Shown: positions 1-11,653, counted from the first letter of the stretch. The stretch is 33,031 bases of DNA from Tieghemiomyces parasiticus (GCA_027575765.1 JANBPT010000508.1:1-33031), one strand, 5' to 3'. Numbers and translations: made by a program. Notes: generated by a model from the sequence alone, not told the origin.

Positions 1-1022
1 AGTACTAAATCGGCTGAATGGTCCTTAACTTCGCAGATCTAACGGGATACGGTGCGCAACACCATCAGATGGCCGCAGCTGAAAAAAAGTGATGGTCTAA
101 CATGATACACAGTTACAAATAATGAATACAGTGCGTTGATTGGTTCCTTTTTGCCAATCAGTCGGGTTTTTTTTAATCATCTTGACTTTTAGGCTATACA
201 ATGAAGCTGCGCCCTCTGGTATTCTCCCTTGAACTTGTCTACAGTTTCTGAGAGTTGAAGCTTTAGGCTTTTTTTAGAGTTAGTCTGGCATTAGCATTCA
301 CAGTTAATCATAATCTATCCTTTATTGTTCCGACTTTACGCCAGCCCCTTTCAGCTCCTCGGCTGCTCGCCTGGTTCACATACATCAGCCCCATTCTGCG
401 CACTCGAAATAAAAAGTTGCTATTACCAAAGCCACCAAGTTCAAGCTACCCATTTTAGAGCCTATTCTCAATAGGACCCTAATGGCACTTGCCTGGCCAC
501 TTTTTACCTAGCTCTCGCCCCCTTGCCCAGAAGTCAAAACCCCCTGTCCAGGTATACCACTGATAGAATGGCCGTAAGGCGCTTGGCAACCATAGCCCCT
601 GGGCCTTCCACCAATATAAATAAAAAGTCGCGTCGACGGCCATCACTGGGTATATTTGACGGCCAATTTCACAAAACTCTTCGCCAAGGTCAGTATCTAT
701 CGACTAGACACCCTTATCAATGGCGACACGGCCGGGGCCGGCACTCCTTTACTAATTATTTGCCGTCTTTCGTAACCGACCAAAGTGAGTCCTAAACTAT
801 GGTTTTTTTCCCCTCTCGACTTAGGTGTGCTGAGGTTGTCCTGATATCAGGGCAACCTGCGTTTCAACCCAACGACTCCAAGCCTATACCTTTCCCATAG
901 CCTGATCGAACTCGCGCAACGGTCTACACGGATGATCATCACTTGAATTAAACATCAAGTATAACACAGGCACTATAACTCAGTGTTGCCATTTATAGCA
1001 CATTAGGGAGGAAAAACGCACA
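1..1022. other. Intergenic, no secure gene
   Basis: This is AT-richer DNA downstream of the Myb-like gene. A TATAAATA box-like sequence lies at 615-622 on the + strand, but the first ATG after it (near 724) opens only an 11-codon frame. A 90-codon frame at 523-795 has no recognisable domain and no coding-like composition. A GTGAGT at about 785 could be a donor of an unseen gene. I see no tRNA or repeat here. Confidence 0.5.
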
Positions 1023-2411
1023 CTAGGCAACCAACGCGGGCCGATGCAACGTCGACACAACCGCCAACGAGTTCGAGTATGCCCCATGCTGAGCATCCTC
1101 AATCATGGGAAGAAATCGACCGATACACCGAAGATACCACGCGAGACTCCGGAGCTCAAACTCGGTAGCCTCCACGCCCATTACCTGTTTGGCCATGGCC
1201 GGGCTCACCTTCTCGGGTGTCATCCAGCCCGCGCGGAAGAGGTCGAGGTTGGCCGGGGTGAACCGAGCCGCCAAATTACTACCCATCATCAGTCGCATGA
1301 ATCGGTTGCGGATGTGGCTCGGATGGATGAACGATGGTGGTGGTGATAATGGCGAAAATTCGGGCTTTTTCTCCACTGCCAAAGTTGAGGCGTTTGGCGA
1401 CGAGGTCCCGGCCATTTTGGTCCATTCGGCGTGCCGCTTGAGTGCAACTTGGTGCCAGATGCGAATGTCAGGTTTGTCCTTGACATTAACCTCTTTCGCA
1501 GCGACCTCCACCTCACCTTCAGCAGTCATGTCGGCCAAGCTACCGGATTCACCAACGTGGAGCTGCCAACATTGAATGTAAGCCACGTCCTCCGTAGACG
1601 AGTAATACGATACCGGGTACGCCTCGCGGAATGCCTGGCACAAGTCGAGCAGCACAGGCGCCCGAATCAGGAGTCGCGGGGATGCGTCGTAGATGATGAG
1701 AAGGAGGGCCACGTCAAGTTGCGGGGGTCCCCATGCATTAGGATACGGATCGAACGGCCGACGGTACCACTGCGAGTAACAATCCTCAGCGGTCCGACCG
1801 CGACCTACCGCCCGGGCAATATTGATCCACTGGTCCATACAGTTGGGTCCACCGTATTGATCAATGGCTTTCCGCAGCCGCGCAGTCTCGAAGGGCTTCC
1901 AGATGGGGTTCCGGGTCGTCCGCGTCAGGGCATTATAGTGGGCGTAGACGGATCCCGGGGAAAATTCAGGAAACAGCTTTTCAACGGCAGGCCAATTGTC
2001 CTCACCGAGCCTTTTCACGGCCTCCAATAGTTTGTCGTTGTCTGCTTTGGTCCACGTCCGCCGTAGACGCTCCGGTTGAAAAACGAGGGACTGGAAGCGC
2101 TGCCGACAGTCATTCGGCCGGTCGCGACCTAAAACCTGGGCGATACGCAGCCAGTCGTTAGCCCCGTACTGCCACACGGCCTCGCGGAGTCGAGTGTCCT
2201 CTTGGGAGGTCCACGTCGGCGTAGCCTCAACGTCAGCAGACGGCCGGTGTGGCCGTGGTGTGAATCGCAGGTAAGCGTTCGAGTTTCGGGGGGTCCTCGG
2301 GGCTGGAGCAACATATAAATTAAATCCACCATGGACCACGTAATGAGAAGCCGGTGAATGGGATGCGTCAGTTAGTCTATAGAAATGGGAGGCGGGCCGT
2401 CTAGGAGCCAT
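1023..2411 (-). CDS. Myb-like DNA-binding protein with three SANT/Myb repeats
   Basis: A single open frame of 462 codons starting at the ATG at 2411; the frame extends 5 codons upstream but only to a TTG. Three Myb/SANT repeats follow each other from about residue 65 to 225. The first (WTSQEDTRL...YGANDWLRIAQ) and the second (TWTKADNDKL...GEDNWPAV) are classical, with the spaced tryptophans. The third is a looser, longer repeat (IWKPFETARL...DQWINIARAVGRG). The remaining 240 residues show no known domain. Myb repeats of this kind bind DNA in the nucleus and usually make transcription regulators; target genes cannot be read from sequence. It resembles the Bas1/SNAPC4/c-Myb type of arrangement but no precise orthologue is claimed. 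A GTGAGT donor at about 2482-2487 and an AG just before the ATG leave room for an upstream exon. Confidence 0.85.
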   Translation of the reverse strand: MAPRRPASHFYRLTDASHSPASHYVVHGGFNLYVAPAPRTPRNSNAYLRFTPRPHRPSADVEATPTWTSQEDTRLREAVWQYGANDWLRIAQVLGRDRPNDCRQRFQSLVFQPERLRRTWTKADNDKLLEAVKRLGEDNWPAVEKLFPEFSPGSVYAHYNALTRTTRNPIWKPFETARLRKAIDQYGGPNCMDQWINIARAVGRGRTAEDCYSQWYRRPFDPYPNAWGPPQLDVALLLIIYDASPRLLIRAPVLLDLCQAFREAYPVSYYSSTEDVAYIQCWQLHVGESGSLADMTAEGEVEVAAKEVNVKDKPDIRIWHQVALKRHAEWTKMAGTSSPNASTLAVEKKPEFSPLSPPPSFIHPSHIRNRFMRLMMGSNLAARFTPANLDLFRAGWMTPEKVSPAMAKQVMGVEATEFELRSLAWYLRCIGRFLPMIEDAQHGAYSNSLAVVSTLHRPALVA

Positions 2412-3140
2412 TCTAGGCCAGACCAAGCAGTAGGCCCTAAAACGCTGGCCCCTTCCACATGCTCAGCCTGTAAAGACGCTCCTTATTACTCACATTCATT
2501 AGAGGCCTGGCTGGACCGCTGGGACGCACAAAGATATCGCACAAGATGGTGTGAATGCGACAGAGCATTTCGAGCTGAGGGTAGAGCATGTCGCTGAGCA
2601 GTGGCCACCGAGACGGTACGCCCCAGGGTCGATCCGAATGTGCCGGCACGCTTCATGGTGGGTGACTAGTTGAATCAATATAGAGGGTTAATCGGATTGG
2701 AAATGAAAAGGATCGGTAGAGCAATGAGTATGGCCATTATGAAGAGAGATTCTGAATCAGCTTGAATCAGTAGCCAGCAATCCAAGTCCCAATGTATGTG
2801 GCACCTCAGTGGTTGGGTAGGCGGTCTTCTCCCCCTCCTCCTCCTCGATGGACAGCAATATCCGTCAGTACAAAATAGTGGTAGTACGGCTAGCAAGGCA
2901 CTTTGTAGCATCCAAAAATCTTCGACTAAATCTGTACAACTTGTACAAGTTACAGTAGTCCAATTCGACTGGACCATTACTCAGTATAAACTAACCAAAA
3001 AAAGGTGTGGGTGTATTAATACCAAAACACTATATCAGAAAAGTACATCATCCACCCTTCAAATTGTACATCATTCCCTCAACCACCATCTAAAACCATC
3101 AGCCCACCGCTCAGGGAGTGGTGGGACTACCACCACCATA
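2412..3140. other. Intergenic between the Myb-like gene and the 3' end of the SPRY gene
   Basis: Both neighbours are on the - strand, so this holds the Myb gene promoter and the SPRY gene 3' flank. A minus-strand frame near 2487-2600 ends in a GTGAGT donor (about 2487) and could be an upstream Myb exon, but nothing in its residues confirms it. Nothing else is recognisable. Confidence 0.4.
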
Positions 3141-6100
3141 TCACCGAGCGGGGGACTGGGGCCCAGGGGTAAACCGTGTCATATTGGACAGCGGGCTCGG
3201 CACGATGGCTCGAGAGTTGCGCTGGGCCAGGTCGCGACTCAGACGCTGGGGCGGGGTCCAAGAGGGCGGCCGACTTGACGGTGGTGTCGTTGACGACGTA
3301 GATGACAGAATCGAAGCACTGCTGCCGGTCCCATCGCCCCCGTCGGCGGACAAGACCGACGCGTTGCTAACGGACTCGTGCGCCGCGGTGGTGGTGGTGG
3401 CACCCGGGTAAGCTGATGAGGGTGAATAGGCTGGCGGAGGCTCGGACTGGATGGATGCCGAAACCTGTCGAAGGTGGGCGATATCACCAGCGACTGTAGC
3501 GCTACCCATCGATTCACTCGGACGGTCACTGCTAGAGGAGGACAGCAAATGTGGATGCGACGAGGTCACGGCAGAAAAAATATCAAGGTTATGCTGGGCG
3601 GTACTCCCAACCAGCATCGAGTTGCGCTGCGAGGGAGGGACCCCCTCAGCCGCGGCCGCCAATGCCACCGCGATGGCCGATCCTGCCACCGTCATGGCAG
3701 ATCCTACCACCGTCGCCGATGCCCCGATGTTACTACCACTACTATTTCCTGCCATCAGGGAGGACCGCCGACGACTGTGGGTAGAACTCGACGTCGACCC
3801 TGCTCGATGGACGGTGGTGGTACTAGCGAGCCCGGACATATTATAGTGATTAAGGATATCTGGCATGATGCTACCGGCCAGCGCAATTTCGTGCGGGTGG
3901 GTCCGACGATACGACTCAGTATGGTTCAGCGAAGGGGCCGTGGGGCCGGCGGACCCGGCTCCAATTGACGGTGCTGAGTGCTCGTCGGCAGATTGCTGCG
4001 ATGGGAGGGTGTCTCGGGATCCTCCAGCGTAAGAGGTGGCCACCGGGAGATATACTTGGGAGTTTTGGCGGCTATGATGGGCCGTTCCAGTCGCTGCGGG
4101 TGGGAGGGCAGTTAGCGGGTAGCTTCCCCCTTGCAACGGGCCGCTGGCACCGTGATCAGCGGGGGTGTAGGCGGGAGAAGCCGCGTTGATTAGCGCGGCT
4201 CCAGCGGCACTACCACCGCTACTACTACTTCCGGTTGACGGAACGATGAGGTCCTCGTGAGTTGACGAACGGTTGCTGCCCCCTACCAGGCGCTGCACTC
4301 GACGAGTAATGGCTCCTAAGGGCCGCCGGGCAAAGCTACCCAGTGACCGGCGGTTAGGGTTGGTAGAGGCGGCTGCGCTGGCCGCACGATGTCTATTGGC
4401 CGCGGTACGGCTGGAGCCGGCGTTGCGACGACCAGGCGCGGTGCTAGCTGGCCAAGGGTCGTTATGGGAACTGTGGTTGTTGCGGCGATCACGCCGCCGG
4501 TTGCTCCGGGCAGCCGCGGCCTCGATATCGGCGCTACCGCGGCGGAGGTAAAAGGTGTCAGAAATGCGGAATGGGTTGACAACCAACTCGTCCTCGTGAC
4601 TATGGCGGCGCGGCATACCTGCGGAGGAGACGATGGTCGCGGCGGCGTCGGAACCCGGTGCCCCGGCGTCACCGGACACCAACGAACGCTGGGAGACGGA
4701 AGGACTGGCACGGTTACCACGGCGGGAGCGCAGTTTCTCGTCAACGGCGCGGCTAAACTCTTGGTGGTCCCATGTCAGTGCAGCGGGGCGTGGAACAGAG
4801 GGGACAGCGTTGCTAGTCGCCCTGGCTTCTTCTTCCTGAGAGGAAGCGTTACCCTCGTCGCTCGTCGCCGGGGGCGAGGTAGCCAGGGAAACGGCCTCAT
4901 CGGGCGGCGGGAATGGTCGGTACGGTTCGATACGGTACGGATTGGCCGGGATTTCAATGTCGTGGAAAGACTGGGCACTCAGCGGACGCTCCGCCACGAT
5001 AACCGGGTGGACCTCCGGGGATGTGACGGCGACGAACATTGCCGGACTGCTGGGCGACTCCCCCGTTGGTTTAATTTCCTCCAACTCAATCTCGGGAGAT
5101 TCGGCCAGCAGGATCCGCGCGATGGACTCCGGGGTGGGTACACCGACACCACTATCTCCCGCCCGTGAAGGAGCATTACCTGTCGTCGCCACGTCCATGG
5201 ACCCGCGCGGGGTAACGTTATTACTAACCAGACTGCGGAGTGCCGGGAGGAGGTCGGGACTCAGAGCACGTGCCCACTGCTCTTCGGGTGATCCCAGCGG
5301 CCCCATGACGGGACTGTTGGTGGCGCTGCCGATACCTTGAGGTGGGGTGGGTGGGCCGGCAACTTCCACAACGAAGGTGTCCTGGTCCTGGCCATACGCT
5401 GGAGGCGGTGGGCGCGTGTCCTCGGGATTAGCAAAACCCCACTGTCGGACGTTGGCGTGCGGCAGAAGAAACTCCGAGAGGCCAAAGTTGGCCTGTAGCA
5501 CACAGGGCCCATCGGCCGAGACGGTCGGGTAGACAGTGTAGAACATACGAGCGTTTAGGATGCCCATCAGTTCGCCATTACGCGTAAAGAATACCTTGCC
5601 CGACCGATGGCGGAACCCACAGCCAATCACGTCGCCCTCGTTGTACTCGTCAATATTGGCTAGAGGTGTGAACGGGTGGTTGCGGTAAATGAGGCCCTCC
5701 TTAGAATGGTACCCGATAGAGTAGCGGGAATAGCCTAGGAGCGGGCGGATGCAGGAATTGGGCAACATAGGGTGATGAGATAGGTGGTCCGTATGTGGAA
5801 CGCATTAGTAAGTGAGTGATAGGCGGCAGACTGACATGACCCTGCTCGTAAGGGCTCGGGGCTCGTGCATCTAATCAATCCCCTATGAACTTACCAGTTA
5901 GCCGCCACCACGGGTACGGTTGTGTGGCCCATCCAACGGACACGATGGCGCTAGGGTCTTTCTTAACGATCTTGACCTCATAATAGTAGACAAGCTTGGC
6001 CCGGGGTACGGGTAAATTGGTCTGGATACACGACTCCTTGCCGGTGAACTCTACGACGGTAGGCTCGAGTTGCCGCACGCTAGCCAGTGGATTGGGTTCG

Positions 6101-6750
6101 AATCGCCAGGCCGACACGCCCTGGGCCACGATCCAGGCGCGCTCCTCGGGGGTCAGGCTGACCGGCTGGGTCTGGTACGGATTGCCCCGCTCGAAGGCCA
6201 TGGCCAGGTCGTAACTGTCCCGGGACCCCGGATGGGAGTTAAAGTAGCGCTCGGCGTCCTCCTCGCTAACCCCGTGGGGCAGTTGCCGGGGCCCAGCGCC
6301 CAAAAGGCTGCCAGGTCGGCCGGCCCCACCCGCAATTTCGGCCATGGAGGCGTTGAAATCTGGGTTGGCTGACCAGGTCGGAGACGGGGAGCGTTGGTCG
6401 TGGGGGCGGCCCGACGCATCGAAAAGGGGCCGCCGGGCATTAGGCCCGGCCTCATCGTCGTAGTCGCCTTCGTTGCCTGGATCAATCAGGACCACGCCGT
6501 CCTCGCGTCGGACCACCATACGTCCCTTGCGAGCAGAGGAACGACGAACCCATAGAACGACGGTGACAAGGGCGATGATCACAAAGACGCCCAGAATGGT
6601 AAAGGTGCCCACTTTGGTGGCGGTGTCGCTGTCCATGGCGGCGACGGTAGGTACGAGAACCAATGCTAGGAGGATGAGAAGGATGGGGGAGGCCGCGGTG
6701 GAGGTAGCGCGACGCCGCCGCCGGGGCGTGCTTATGGTCGACTGCAGCAT
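3141..6750 (-). CDS. SSH4: Ssh4/Ear1-like SPRY-domain membrane protein, Rsp5 (Nedd4-type) ubiquitin-ligase adaptor
   Basis: Two exons, 6750-5895 and 5734-3141, joined across a 160-bp intron (5735-5894; donor GTAAGT, acceptor CTAG) give 1149 residues. The junction restores the SPRY core: ...WWRLTG then YSRYSIGYHS. The start is the first ATG; the frame upstream begins at TTG. A hydrophobic N-terminal stretch (about 17-36) precedes a transmembrane helix at about 47-69, then the SPRY/B30.2 domain at about 205-385. A PPAY motif follows directly (about 397) and a second PPAY lies near 1052; PPxY motifs bind the WW domains of Nedd4-family ligases. In yeast, Ssh4 and Ear1 recruit Rsp5 to vacuolar and endosomal cargo. 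The order TM-SPRY-PY is the same here. The Ser/Ala/Pro-rich tail of roughly 750 residues is far longer than in yeast (whole proteins about 550-580 residues). Confidence 0.88.
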
Positions 6751-9009
6751 AACCAGCGGTCGGTCTGCACGACACAAGATATTGAATAAAGGCAGGATGG
6801 GTTGACTAGGGAGGCAGGGAGACGGGGACTGCCGAAATTGTAGGCCCGATTGGTCGAGCCAAGATATCGGAATGCCTGCGATGTATAGCGCAGTGATTGG
6901 TAATTAGCTACCTAAGGCCAGAAAACGGGGCTACGTGGAGATCGCGGAAAGCCGAGACGATTAGGAGGGTTTGGGGTGGCTAGCAATGATTACCCCTTCC
7001 CTGTACAGGTAGGGGTTGAAATTAAAAAAAAGTCCTTAAAAGTCGTATCAAGAATTACCGCAGGGACACTCGCAGCTTTGCCAAGGTGGGGCTGGGCTGG
7101 CCAATATATGAGGTAGCGGCTAATTAAATTAGAGAGGGTGAGGCCCCTGGAATGGCGGTGCTGGAATTGAACACCGTGCGGAGTGAGCAGGGATAATAGG
7201 GCTGGGATCACGGCGGATACGGTTGAGGTTGTTGCGGGAGCACAATGTAGGCACTGAAGGCTGTGGTTGTAAGAAGGCGGCGGAGTAGAAGGGAGAGGTC
7301 GGATAGGTTAGTAGGCTAAAAGGGAGCCAAGGGGTGGGGTCGACAACACCGAGACTAAGGTAGAACAGAGCGAAAGAGCAGGTGCCATGAATGGTGACAG
7401 CCATAGGACGACATGTACAGGGAAGGTTACATCAAAAAGAAGTCAGACGCGGCCAGCTGACGAGGCCCGGGAAGAGGAGAAAAGGGTGCGGTTAAATAAG
7501 GTACGCGGGGGGGGAGTGGCGGCGGGCGGGGATGGGGTTGACCCGCAAAGACAGGAGACGCGGGAAGGAGGCTGGGTCGGTGGGGTCGTGCAAACGGGCC
7601 ATGGAGGAGAGTCAGAGACCTAGACTCGAAAGGCTGCTGCGGTGGCCGTGGTGGCTTGCGGGGGACGAGCAGGTGAAAGCTATCTAGCAACCAGCCATTG
7701 CCCCCAGTAGGGTATCAAGGCCCGGCGAACCGGTCAGCCCGCACGGCCTCAGAGACCTCGCTTCACTTGTCTGCGCTACTACAGAATCAAGCCAGCAGCG
7801 CGCCATAGCCCTGGGCCTTTAGGGTCCAATCAGTCCCCCCCACAGTACCTAAACAGACCCCCGCGCGTGCTCAGACAAGTACCCCTGCCCCTCCCCGCAA
7901 TCCACAGCACCTACGCTTAGCGTGCCATGGCTCTACCCGAGCACTGGACACCGGGCCATGTGATGGCAGCCAGCAGAGGATTAAACGCCGCCACAACTCA
8001 CCACTTCCCCTTCAGGCCGGTACCTATCGGGGACCAAATCGGGCCGACAGGTCCTGACGGCACCACGCCTCAGCCTCCCCAACCCGTCGAAAGGATATTC
8101 CACGTTCGTCCGAACACCCTTTCCCCACCTTTATGTCAGCACCTGGACACGTCGCACTCTGCCATAGACTTAAGGCCCCGCTGGTCGCACAAATTGGTCG
8201 TCGCCCTATATGGTAACGAGCAATATCCATTTACCGCCAGTCGGCTTGGTCAGGCCGTACCGCCACCGATAGGAACGGTAGCACAGACCTGCCCGATGCG
8301 GAAATATCACAAACCAGAATAGAAAGTCTCTCTGCCAGGCTGGGCTTTCGGCTGGCCGGAAACGGTCACGCCGGTTAGGGAAGCGGGCGACAGAAAGGTG
8401 ACTTACCTGGTCAGCAAAGACACGGCTGCGGGGAGATCTCGTGCTCGGAGACTGTGCAGACACTATAAGCGGGCTTGGACGGCACAGGCCACAGGGGCGG
8501 CAACGAGCTGCGCGTTGTGGAGGCGACGGGCCTGTGCGTGCACGGCGCGGTCCAAATAAATAGGTATAAAACCTAGGAGAGTTGGGAGAATAAGCGTGCG
8601 ACGGAGGCTATCTGGGAGATGGGTCCCAAGACTAGGAGGAGAGGGTCCTATAGGCTCGGGGCTGATCGGGGGGGCAGTGAATTGCGGGGTTCGAGAGGGA
8701 TGAAGCCAATGCGCGAATGCGAGCGGGCGAAGGGCAGGGGGGAGGGGGGGGGGGGGCAATGTCGAGCAGCAGAGGCTCGAAGCGGGCTAGTGGGCTTGTA
8801 GGAGGGGGGTTGGAGGGAATCGTCTCGGGGTTGGAAAAAGGCGAGAGTGAGAAGAGACAGAGGGGGAGAGGGAGGGAAGAGAAGACTGGCCGGAGTGAGT
8901 GAGTGGGAGCGGACGGGCGCTTATTGCCGTGTAGGTTCCAAGTGGGCAGCTTATGAGCAGGCTACGGTAATAGAGTTCAAGGGACCGTGCTGGGTACGTT
9001 GGAATGGCT
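6751..9009. other. Intergenic: SPRY-gene promoter side and unassigned DNA
   Basis: The first 700 bp are the likely 5' flank of the SPRY gene. On the - strand a TATA-like sequence lies near 7105 and a TTATTTAA near 7490. A strong minus-strand donor, CCAG/GTAAGT (8406-8401), ends a C-rich leader without any ATG back to about 8580. That is the same arrangement as the EF-1alpha 5'UTR, but I could not find a convincing coding exon downstream. A plus-strand frame at 7927-8322 (131 codons) has no recognisable domain. The + strand carries long G runs at 8738-8757. Confidence 0.4.
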
Positions 9010-9518
9010 TTAAGGTTGGCCAAAGCCTGACGGTATCGTACAGAGGTGGTAGTGGAAAAAAGGCTGATGGGATGGACAAAGGCTGGCCGTGACAACCATC
9101 GTGTCGGGACCGGGTAGAGGAGGCTGGCAGGCAGTGTGACGGCCAACAATACCCACATCCAAAACTGCAACGGGGAGGGCAGCGACGAAGACGACTGAGG
9201 GCGACGCCCATTGTGCAGGAGCGGTGGCAGGCCTCGGAAAAACGATCTGGAGGTACAGCCAAACCACCACCGGCCTATTTTTAAAAATGCCAGGTCGCTT
9301 ACATACGGGGGCTAGTGCGCGGGGTTGAGACTATGAACCCGCAAGTCGTCCTCCCGATTGCTTACCAGGGCCACCCCGATACATTCTTGCGTATTGTGAA
9401 GGGGGGCAGCCCGGTGTAATCGGGGTCGGCCAGTCTCGACCTGGGCAAGCCCGGCCGTTACTAGCACAACGCTGCTGATTGACGAATCCAGGTGTCCGGG
9501 CTGCAATGCGTGCACCAT
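9010..9518 (-). CDS. Possible two-exon gene, unrecognised product
   Basis: I do not recognise this protein. An ATG at 9518 opens 51 codons to a GTAAGC donor (exon 9518-9366). After 119 bp ending in CCTCCAG, an in-phase exon (9246-9010) runs 78 codons to a TAA, giving 129 residues. The intron length and both splice sites fit the verified genes of this window. The second exon holds a hydrophobic stretch (SVVFVAALPVAVLDVGIVG) that could be a membrane segment or a beta-rich core. No domain or homologue is evident and codon use is not strongly biased, so a chance pairing of two open stretches is a real alternative. It sits alone in a 4.9 kb gap. Confidence 0.27.
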
Positions 9519-10319
9519 GCGGCATGGCGTTTATCCCCAACCACCTAAATAGGCTTTCCGCGCGGCATAGGCCACTCGCCCTCGCATCGGAGCCGTTTCC
9601 AGTATCCCCCCTGCGCCAGGTTCAATCCTACCAAGGTGGGAAATGGGGGAGGGGAATGACGGTAGATCGCAGAGACCTGCTTATCAGCCTGACCAACATC
9701 ATATGGGCCAAAATATATATATATATAGACGCGGAGGAACCCTATCGCCGCGACCCGACTGACCACTGTCGGGACGAAAGAAGGAGGTTGAAGCGAGTCA
9801 ATGGGTACAGTGTGATTGGACAGATCGCTACCAGACTACCCACCATATTTCAACTACCACATCAACCTACACCGCCGATCATCCGCTCAAACTGACACGA
9901 AGGACACGGCAGTGCAACAAGCGGGTTAGTATATTTTTTTTATTGACGACATACGCGACTTGCCGTCAATAGACCCAGCATCACGCGTTAAATCGCTAGC
10001 TTCGCCATGACGATGCACTGCAGCATCAGGATGCTTTATCTCCAGCTTGCCTCCTGTATTCCACCTTGGAGATAATTTACGTAGAGTCTAAAGGTATCCT
10101 CCGGTGCGAAACACGTTATATTGACCAACCAAATCGGCGGGCCGGTGTGAAGATCAGCCAAGATTGCGGACCGCGGGAGTCGGCGAGGGTAGGATGGCAC
10201 TTGAAGCTGGGGGGGGGTGTGATGTACCCTCCGCAGTTGCACCTCGTTGGGTGAGCCCTAAGCCAAGCCCTTTATCTTCCGATCCGGCATTTCCTGCAGT
10301 ATTCAGCACACCCGTGAAC
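9519..10319. other. Intergenic, nothing identifiable
   Basis: Contains a short TA run at 9712-9727, and a TTTTTTTTATT at about 9943-9953 that would read as an AATAAA-type poly(A) signal on the - strand. No secure coding exon or RNA gene was found. Confidence 0.4.
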
Positions 10320-10888
10320 CTGAAAGGAGATGACAGTTAGATCAGCCCTGCATAATAAAGGAAGGCTATGGACCAGCGTGCTTTCCCCCTACGAAAAGAA
10401 CGTGGCCAATCCATAGGATATGACTGGGGTTGAAGCTCACCACTTCCGCTGTCCCCCATTGACAGATTGGCTGCCCCCCAATCGGGATGAGTCTAAACCC
10501 TTTCGGACGTCCCAACTGGGCCACGAAAGACTCGATAAGCCTCTGACACTTGGGATTCAGGGTGGTTACAAAAAGTACTTTGCCACATTTGGCAATGTGC
10601 GAGCCCACCGGTCTTGGGCGCTTTGCTTGTTAATTGGGGTACTGCTGCCGTGCTTGAACCATATGGCCCATCCATGCCAGCCGTACGCTACCAACAGAGC
10701 CGCCCATGTACCCGGCAGAGCGGCCTCTTCAGGGCTAGTTTAATATCGATCTGCCGCGTGACCCCTGGCAGCCTACGCCAGGTTGTCGACCGTGGTCTCA
10801 TTGTCTTAACCGCAACTGGTCAAGGCGGGACAACCTCTCCCCAGCTGTACTGCATGGTGACGCGGTCCCCTTCTTTCGGGGTCAGCTC
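10320..10888 (-). pseudogene. Possible decayed FKBP-type peptidyl-prolyl isomerase
   Basis: Three short minus-strand pieces, in the right order, resemble successive parts of an FKBP domain. Piece 1 (10888-10841) reads PKEGDRVTMQYS, like the first FKBP strand pair. Piece 2 (10542-10441) is flanked by CAG and GTGAGC splice-like sites and contains F-x5-R-x-K-x-F followed by GGQPICQW. The spacing of F, R, K, F, G, Q, I and W equals the FKBP active-site block without a gap, but the catalytic Asp after the first Phe is Val. Piece 3 (10349-10320) reads RADLTVIS, like the following strand. No N-terminus, no C-terminal strand and no usable splice donor for piece 1 are visible, and a stop lies just upstream. 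A relic or very divergent copy is inferred; chance similarity cannot be excluded. Confidence 0.38.
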
Positions 10889-11653
10889 CTGCCTTCCTTA
10901 CGGGGTGTAGAAGAGACAAAATGTACGCCAAACGATGATATCATCGGGGCTATGGCTTGGCAACGTACATATATCTAGCCAACGACTCCATGCCCCTTCG
11001 GAGGTCCTAAATAAATAAAAAAATCGACTTTGTAAGCCGAGTGCTGACCAATAGCTTGAACGTTAACCGGTGCATCCAGCAGTATCTACCCTTAGAAATA
11101 GATCAGTAAACTCTGCTACCCAATTTAAATGGCTGGCAGGCGCAGCACGGGACCGCCAGACTTCCTCGTATGGTCTGGCCTTTCTGCATAGGCTACCAAT
11201 GCTGTGTGTGTGTGGGTTGCCTGCCATAATATTTGAAGAGTTTCTATTTCAGAAAGTACCCGACGTCATCGGCTTCCAAAGTCTCTAATTAGAGATCATA
11301 TGGTCGCGAGGATGTGAATCCGGAGGTCAGGTGTGGGAGGGAAAGTAGGCGTGCGAATTCTGGCTGATCTCGGGCGAGACCTGGAGGTTAGCCGTTGCTG
11401 GACCTGACAGGGGGGGGGGGTGGGGATGAATTCTGGGGAGAAGAAGCGATCGTCATGAATCGTCCCTCCCCAGCTTAAGCAGCCGCTAGCAGGGGTGGCC
11501 CCTTGTCACCTTGACAGGCACACAAGGGTCGAAGTATCGCCCCCGAAGACGTTCCTTCACGTATGGACCATCACTCCTAATAGACCGTCCAGTCTTCTCC
11601 CATCTACATTTCAGCCCTACGTCACGCATTTACACAGCCATCCCTCATACGCC
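10889..11653. other. Intergenic upstream of the GMF gene
   Basis: Holds a plus-strand AATAAATAAAAAAA (about 11009-11022), a run of ten or more G at about 11411-11421 and a pyrimidine-rich stretch before the GMF start at 11654. No coding exon is recognised. Confidence 0.4.

Noticed and set aside
839..852. Palindrome CTGATATCAG, also found near 31681
   Set aside because: Ten-base palindromes recur by chance in 33 kb, and no shared context was found.
4389..5168. A 259-codon plus-strand frame
   Set aside because: Antisense shadow of the SPRY gene tail in GC-rich low-complexity sequence.
6075..6095. GGTTCGAATC resembling a tRNA B box
   Set aside because: Lies in the SPRY gene coding sequence, with no surrounding cloverleaf.
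9616..9640. GGTTCAATCC resembling a tRNA T loop
   Set aside because: The flanks do not form T or acceptor stems and no A box lies at the right distance.
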